From the NCBI RefSeq assembly GCF_002776525.5, contig NC_045441.1, positions 89,035,101-89,099,100 on the forward strand: a stretch of DNA of 64,000 nucleotides. Direction: 5' to 3'. This DNA comes from Piliocolobus tephrosceles (Eukaryota > Chordata > Mammalia > Primates > Cercopithecidae). Positions 58,115 to 64,000 of the stretch are shown here, one piece after another. Both the position numbers and the translations under genes were made by a program. The number at the start of each line of letters is the position of its first letter. The first letter of the stretch is position 1. Below the pieces are notes generated by a model. That model had not been told where the DNA came from. It ran no database searches and was given only the letters and a program-made list of their open reading frames with translations.

Positions 58115-58395
58115 TTTTTTTAGATAAAGTACATTTACAGGTTTGTTAAAGTGGTATATTGCACTCGGGTAATCTACATAATACACAATAAGATGTTCAA
58201 CCCATGCCCTCCTCTGTCCCACCTCTACTATTAATAGTGGTGTCTTTCATACCCATGTTTATGTCCACGTATGCTTAATGTTTAGCTATCACTCATAAGT
58301 CAGAACATGTAGTATTTGGTTTTCCATTCCTGTGTTGCTGGTCTCCAACTCCATCCATGTTGCTGCAAAGGACATGATTTCATTTTTTAAAGAAT
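58115..58395 (-). mobile_element. L1 3' end (L1PB/L1MA grade), opposite strand
   Basis: tacatttacaggtttgttaa, tatgtccacgtatgcttaat and ccatgttgctgcaaaggaca in reverse give the 3' UTR and ORF2 end of a primate L1. It lies 40 bases from the L1 end of opposite orientation. Confidence 0.75.
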
Positions 58396-60049
58396 TTTTT
58401 TTCTAGATTTATTTTTTTAATCAGGGCTCAAACCGTAATCCATGGATACATGCTGATATTAAACTGAGATTATAAAATTACCAAATACTGAATTATTTTT
58501 TAAAAAGGTCATTGGAGTGTGTAATTTTATTTAGCAGTATATAAATTCATATTTTGTGAAATTAGTTAATTTTAGAACTTATAGTCTGTCACATTTGGGA
58601 GGATGCTGTCAGATCCACCCCTCCTTCTCTTTCCTTTGTGTTTCTGCTTGACAACAGTGATATACTATTGGCTAACACAACTTTAGTACACTAAAAAAAT
58701 TAAAACAGTCATTGCTATATGGTCTAAATATATGTTAGTCAGAGTAGCGTTTAGAAGTTCTTTTACTCTATTTTTTAAAAAAATATTTTTGCCTTGTGTT
58801 TCTAGTTTGTTTTTGCTTATAAACTTTATTAGAAGTTTTCTCAAAGTGCTTATGCTTTCAGAATAATCCATGGGGTTAGCTCGCCAACATCTTTATTACT
58901 TAGTGAAAATAATATTGTTCTATAAAAGTTCAAGAATAGAGAGATTTTTTTAGCCATAACAGAGTGAAGAATTCAAAATGGAGACAAATCGCCTTAACCC
59001 ACCGCTTCCTAAACACTCTCCATTTCCTCAGATTAATGTTTTTTTTTAATTGGAATTTCTTATTCTATCTGATGACTATGGAGATGAGGAATAGTGGTGA
59101 CATTTGGGTGGCAGGCTACAGTACATTATGAAATGAAACTGCAAAACATGATAATACCTCCGTTAGAAGAGCCCTCAGAGATAATAAGTGTCCTAATTCT
59201 ATTACAGATAGTGATCAGGTTATTAACTTTAGGTAGAGGCACAACTTACTTACAGTTTATTGAATTTTAATCTGATTCTGTATTTCTGCATGTTAAACCA
59301 AGCTACACAACAGGCCTGTCATTTCACTAAGAAATACCGTAAACCTGAGAAAAATATCCATTAGCAAAAGGAAAAACAAGGACCCATTATTGTTCAATGT
59401 TAGCATTAAAGCTATTGTTCAATGTTAGCATTAAAGATGAAAGAACCTCATCACTTTAAATCAGAAGCTGAGCGAGTGACATATTTGAATACCAGTGATT
59501 TATCATCAGTCTAGATTCTAGTACCAGGACCAGGTGACTCAGAAGTGGTCACACAGGGTAGCTGGAGTCAGGGCGGTGATGGCAGGACCTAGCAGACCTA
59601 GCATCTAATTTTTCTCACAGCATACACAGTATAAAACTAAGTTTACTAATATTATTGGGCTATATTTTAGGTTTTAGACAATGTCTCCTGGTAGCATTAA
59701 AAATAAAAAAAAAATCCTTAACATTTCTGATGAGGCAGACTGAAATCCACAAAAAATGGCACATCGTTAGTAAGCATTCTATCTTCCTTTATGGGAGAAT
59801 ATTTGAAGTGTAAAACCAAAAGATGGAAAAATACAATTCTATTTAAAACATAATAAAGTTTAGACGGGGCAAAGAATTTAGAAACATAAATTTCAGCATT
59901 TCTATGAGATCATTGCATCAAATATTATTAAAGTTTAGATTTCAAGGGTGAAATGCAGGTCCTATCTAAATTCTTTTTTCTTGCAAATTCATTATCTTTC
60001 CCAGTCTCAAAGGACCTGGATGTGATGTGCTTACAAATTGAATTAATAC
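58396..60049. other. Single-copy DNA, no gene seen
   Basis: A perfect 24-bp tandem duplication is at 59388-59436; nothing else is recognised. Confidence 0.5.
59388..59436. repeat. 24-bp tandem duplication, period 25
   Basis: tattgttcaatgttagcatt plus aaag occurs at 59388-59411 and 59413-59436. Confidence 0.95.
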
Positions 60050-60480
60050 TTGGGAATTTATTCAGCACACAAGTTTGTACTGTGTGCCAGAAATTCTTCT
60101 AGTTGTGGGGGCTAGAGCAATACTCTGTGGAAACATGTGTCAAATGTACATCTGCTCCTGCATTGTGGCAAAGTCATATTCTACAAAGGCAGAAATATTT
60201 TTAATGTCCTAGAGAGACTCTTAATCAGTGTAGCTGACCAAGTATCAGCTTAAATATCATCTCTCCAGAGATGGTTTCTCTCACCACTCTTCCTAAATTA
60301 GAATTGCACTGTTATTTATTCTCGATTCTCTTTCCTTCAAGCATTCAATTGATTTCAATTTTGCTTTTTATTTTCTGTATACCCATTATACTTTAAGCTT
60401 TCCGAGATCAGGAACCAAATCACGATTAGTCAGCAATGTAACTTGCATTTAGCACTATGCCTGCCCCAAAGCACATTTAT
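60050..60480 (+). mobile_element. L2 LINE fragments
   Basis: 60050-60130 (tttattcagcacacaagttt, then gtgtgccagaaattcttcta) is an L2-like 3' end in reverse. 60215-60480 (atcagcttaaatatcatctc, ctttccgagatcaggaacca, gcatttagcactatgcctg) is L2 in forward orientation. Confidence 0.65.
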
Positions 60481-60739
60481 TTTGTCTTCATCTAGGGTTT
60501 CAACAACATTTTAGTTTTGGCCATGGTATTATATATCATTTTGATGGTACAGGATGGGTTTTTTAAAATTAACTTTTGTTTCATTTGTGTTGAGTCACAA
60601 CCAGAGGAGGAAGTAAGGAAGAAAAGCAATGTCTGTCACATGTTTCTACATGCTATTTCTTTTTTTAAAGGACAAAAGAAATAAAACTTTATTTGTTATG
60701 AAAGAATTGCTCATGATAACAAATTTTAATCTACAGAAA

Positions 60740-61345
60740 AAAGCTTTAAACTCTTAAAATTTTGAAATAATTATAGATTTACAGCAATTGCAAATATAGT
60801 ATAAAGAGGTCTTGTGTACCCTTTCCCCAGTTTTCTTCAATGTTCACATTTTACATAACCGTAGTAAAACATCAAATTCAGGAAAATGACGTTGGCACAA
60901 TATGCGTAAAGCCATATATCATGCTATCACATGTGTAAATTCATTTGAACACCACCACAAAAGATACAGAACTAGCCAAACACCACAATGGTCTCCCTAA
61001 TGCTACCCCTGATAGTCACACTCACCCTCCTCCCCACTGCCTTCCATGAACTCTGACAACCACTAATGAGCTTCCCACTTCTATCACTGTTTTTGAGAAT
61101 GTTATACAAGTGGAATTATATGGTATGTAACATTTGGGATTGGCATTTTCAGTAATCATAATGACCTTGAGATGTGTTCAGATTGTTATTTGCATACTTT
61201 CATTTCTGAGTAGTATTTCACTGTATGAGTATAACACAGTTTATTTAACCATCCACCCACTGAAGGGCATCCAGACTGTTTCCTGTTATTTTGCTATTAC
61301 AAATAGAGCTGCTACGAATAAGTACATAAAGAATTTTGTGTAGAC
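60740..61345 (-). mobile_element. L1M (old LINE-1) fragment
   Basis: ttgaaataattatagattta, acccttt-ccccagttttctt, cataaccgtagtaaaacatc, gagaatgttatacaagtgga and attacaaatagagctgctac correspond in order to the reverse of an L1M 3' region. Confidence 0.78.
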
Positions 61346-62484
61346 ACAGTTTTCATTTCTATTTTTATTTATATATTATTTTTCAGTGTTCCTTTTATTA
61401 TTTCTAATAAAATAAGTAAAAGCTTTATGAAAAGTGACTCACTATGAAATATTTGAAGCTATAGAAAAATTTAAAAGAAAAACAATGATCTACATTTCTA
61501 CAAATGAAAGTCACTATTACTCCATTGGTATTTTTCTTTGCATATATATTTTTTTACTTTTAATGTACAAGATTCTTATGCTGTGTATAAATAGTTCTAG
61601 TTATAATATATAAATGCAATATCATTCTGGATTTTTTCTTTACTATTATAAAATAATGATTATAAATAAAGAATGAAGGAAAGATACTCACATATACAAA
61701 TAAACATAATTTATATGAAATGAAGCATAATGGTAAAATAATGCCCCCAACCCCACTACTCAGTGTAAGAAATAGAACATACCATTACCACTGACACTCC
61801 CGTTGGGTCTCTTTGTTTTATTCATTTATTTTAGATTTTTTAAAGAACATCTTCTCAATCATATTACTGAAAGCAGATGTCATGTTTCCTAGACAAAAAT
61901 TTAAATAAGGAGATGTAAGAGACCCACTGGTTTTGTAACTCACCATGGTTGGTAACACATATTTTACTCTTCTTCTCAATGCCTTAAAACATTTTTTTAC
62001 TGAAACCATCAAAATTGTCTTCCTTTGAGAATCCACTGATTTAAGTCTCTTTCAAGTAAAGGGCCAGTTAGTGTTAGACTATGGTAGATCTTTACAAACC
62101 AGTGGAATTAAAAATCTTACCTGTGAGTATTTTTTTGTAGTTTTTGTTTGTTGTGCAGTTAAAGAAGCTGATTCATCTTTTTTTTTCTACTTTATTATTC
62201 AAAGGAATGCACTGTTCTTGAATTGTGAACATAACATTTTTGGGTATAAATTAGTTTCATTCTATGTGTTCCATCAGAAAGCTATTTTTGATCAAAATTA
62301 TACTGAAGTACATGATGTTTACTTTGTTCTATGTATTGTACTTTTGCTAAATATTATTAGGTTTATATAGTTCAAGCTATAATTCTCCAATTTTTCAAGG
62401 AATATGAAATTTATATTTATACATATCTGTTTTTTTCAAATTTTGTCATGCCAGACTCTACCTTACTCCCAGAAAAACTATTAT
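61346..62484. other. AT-rich DNA, L1M-like trace at 61680-61815
   Basis: The part taaaataatgcccccaaccc with cagtgtaagaaatagaacat resembles L1M; the rest is unrecognised. Confidence 0.4.
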
Positions 62485-63570
62485 TGATAACAACAAAAAA
62501 AGAAAACTACAGGTTTGATGAACATAGATGCAGAAATTGTTAACAAAATACTAGCAAGACGAATTCAACAGCACATTAAAAAGATCTTTCACCATACCAG
62601 GAATGCAAGGATGAGTTCACTATATGCAAATCAAAACAGCATGCTACATAAAATTAACAGAGTGAAGAACAAACATCATATGATCATTTGAATAGATGCA
62701 GAAAAAAATTCAATAAAATTCACATTTCTTTATGATAAAAATTCTCAACAAATGAGGTGTAGAAAGAATGTTCCTCAACACAGTAAAGGCCATATATGAC
62801 AAACCTACAACTAACATTATACTGAATAGAGAAAAGTTGAAAGATTCTCTCTGAGATCTCAAACAAGACAAGGATGCCCAGTTACACCACTTCTATTCAA
62901 CATATTACTGAGAATCCTTTTTAGAGCAGCCAACAAAGAGAATGACATAAAAGGCATCCAAATTGGAAAGGAGGAAATTAAATTGTCTTTGTTTGCTGAT
63001 GACATAATCTTATTTTATATCTATCTATCTACCTATCTATCTATACACACACACACACACACACAATGAAATACTATTCAGTTATAAAAAATATTGAAAT
63101 CCTGTCATTTGTAACAATATGGATGAACCTGGAGGACATTGCGTTGAGTGAAATAAACCAGGAACAGAAAAACATATACTGCATTATCTCATTCTTATGG
63201 AATCTATACATGTTAAACACATAGAAGTAGAGAGTAGAATGGTGGTTATCAGAGACTGGAGTGGTTAAGGGGTGGAGAGTTGGAAAGATGTTGGTCAAAG
63301 GATACATAATTGCAGTTAGATAAGAGGAATAAATTTCAAGAGATCTATTGTACAGCAAGATGACTTTAGTTGATGACACATTGCACTTTTGAAAAATGTA
63401 AACAGAGTGAATATTATGTGCTCTTACCACAAAAACCATAACTGTGTGTGGTTACACATTTGTTAATTGCTAGATTAATTAGCTATATTAACCATTTGAC
63501 AATGTATATGTACTTCAAAATGTCATGTTCTACATTTTATATATGACATTTACTCCAAATACTGTATTTG
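62485..63570 (+). mobile_element. L1MA-type LINE-1 with internal deletion
   Basis: 62485-63012 is ORF2 around the reverse transcriptase (gatgaacatagatgcagaaa; then tttgctgatgacataatctt, the degraded FADD region). 63066-63570 is the ORF2 end and 3' UTR (tgaaatactattcagttata; gatgttggtcaaaggataca; agatctattgtacagcaaga). About 1.5 kb between them is missing compared with the intact L1, and a microsatellite stands at the junction. The frame is broken by many stops. Confidence 0.82.
63018..63065. repeat. (TCTA)n (CA)n compound microsatellite
   Basis: About 27 bases of ctat units followed by about 10 ac units, at the deletion junction inside the L1MA-type copy. Confidence 0.95.
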
Positions 63571-64000
63571 TTGATATTTGAAAAGAAGGAAAAACAGTCA
63601 TTGCAATACAATCTATTTAGAGCATATTAAAATTTAATAAAGACAATTCACTGTTGATGCAATCGGAAATACTACAAAATCGAATTAGGGAAGCTCTACA
63701 TAGATTCTAAGTATTTTCTATCTGTTATTATCTTCTGAATATTTGGGAAACTTAATATGAGAAAATGCTTCTATTGAGATTTGTGTCAAACATAGCAGAA
63801 ATACAATGATCCTAACCCCTGTACCCCAGATGTCATATAGAGTTTTCATTTTGAGAGTATTAGGTCATGCTGTGTGTGTGAGAGTATTAGGTCATGCTAT
63901 ATATACACACACACACACACGCACACATATATTCATATTTAATTTTTAATGAATAAATTATGGGAACTTTAACCCATACCAGTTTGATTGCTGGAAATTA
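63571..64000. other. Single-copy DNA with small duplication and (AC)n
   Basis: A 20-bp direct repeat, tgagagtattaggtcatgct, is at 63852-63871 and 63879-63898, followed by (AC)n at 63907-63928. No gene is seen. Confidence 0.6.

Noticed and set aside
1..64000. Search for CRISPR arrays, prophage, operons, tRNA, rRNA or snRNA genes
   Set aside because: No regular spacer array, cloverleaf-type or snRNA-type block was seen; the repeat content is entirely that of a primate nuclear genome.

Overview
The window is a stretch of AT-rich primate nuclear DNA with no host protein-coding gene that I can recognise. It is most likely from an Old World monkey (macaque, baboon or guenon type) rather than human. 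Three points support this. (1) The L1 at the left edge has intact ORF1 and ORF2, yet is not of human L1HS type in its ORF1 coiled coil or 3' UTR. (2) A second, younger-type L1 at 29.6-32.6 kb shares those ORF2 variants, for example the HTANRHMKKC stretch near the C-terminus. (3) The GC-rich solo LTR at 8.06-8.53 kb resembles the type D simian retrovirus/SERV group, known from Old World monkeys and not from apes. The species call is inference. The primate call is firm because of Alu, L1PA, HML-2-like and THE1/MST-type repeats.

Layout. 1-6111: L1 on the + strand lacking only its first ~60 bases (cut by the window edge), inserted next to an older L1M 3' end. 6.5-10.4 kb: unsequenced-family DNA with a SERV-like solo LTR, a MIR and an Alu. 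10.4-16.9 kb: full-length but decayed older L1 on the - strand, carrying a 56-bp tandem duplication and a templated insertion with a fold-back in its 5' UTR. 17-23 kb: single-copy DNA with MIR, L2, an MST solo LTR and an Alu. 23.2-24.2 kb and 45.7-46.7 kb: two LTR5-like (HML-2/ERVK) solo LTRs, each with its own perfect 6-bp target duplication. 25.7-28.5 kb: old L1M (-) followed by two MaLR LTRs (-). 29.6-32.6 kb: L1 with a twin-priming inversion. 36-39.4 kb: a hAT element, an ERVL internal (pol) remnant and a Tigger-type element. 40.5-51.4 kb: two Alus, Charlie/MER5-type elements and mostly single-copy DNA. 53.7-55.2 kb: an L2 interrupted by a MaLR LTR, itself interrupted by another LTR. 56.9-58.4 kb: two 5'-deficient Alus and two opposed L1 3' ends. 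60-64 kb: L2, L1M (-), a deleted L1MA-type element (+) and microsatellites.

The only coding capacity that looks functional is L1 ORF1 plus ORF2 at the left edge. ORF1p would coat the L1 RNA and ORF2p would nick DNA and reverse-transcribe; Alus depend on the same ORF2p. No rRNA, tRNA, snRNA, CRISPR or bacterial-type regulatory feature was seen. I did not find a novel cellular system. The most unusual structures are the intact L1, the phased repeats of the SERV-like LTR, the templated fold-back insertion, the twin-primed L1 and the triple-nested repeat.
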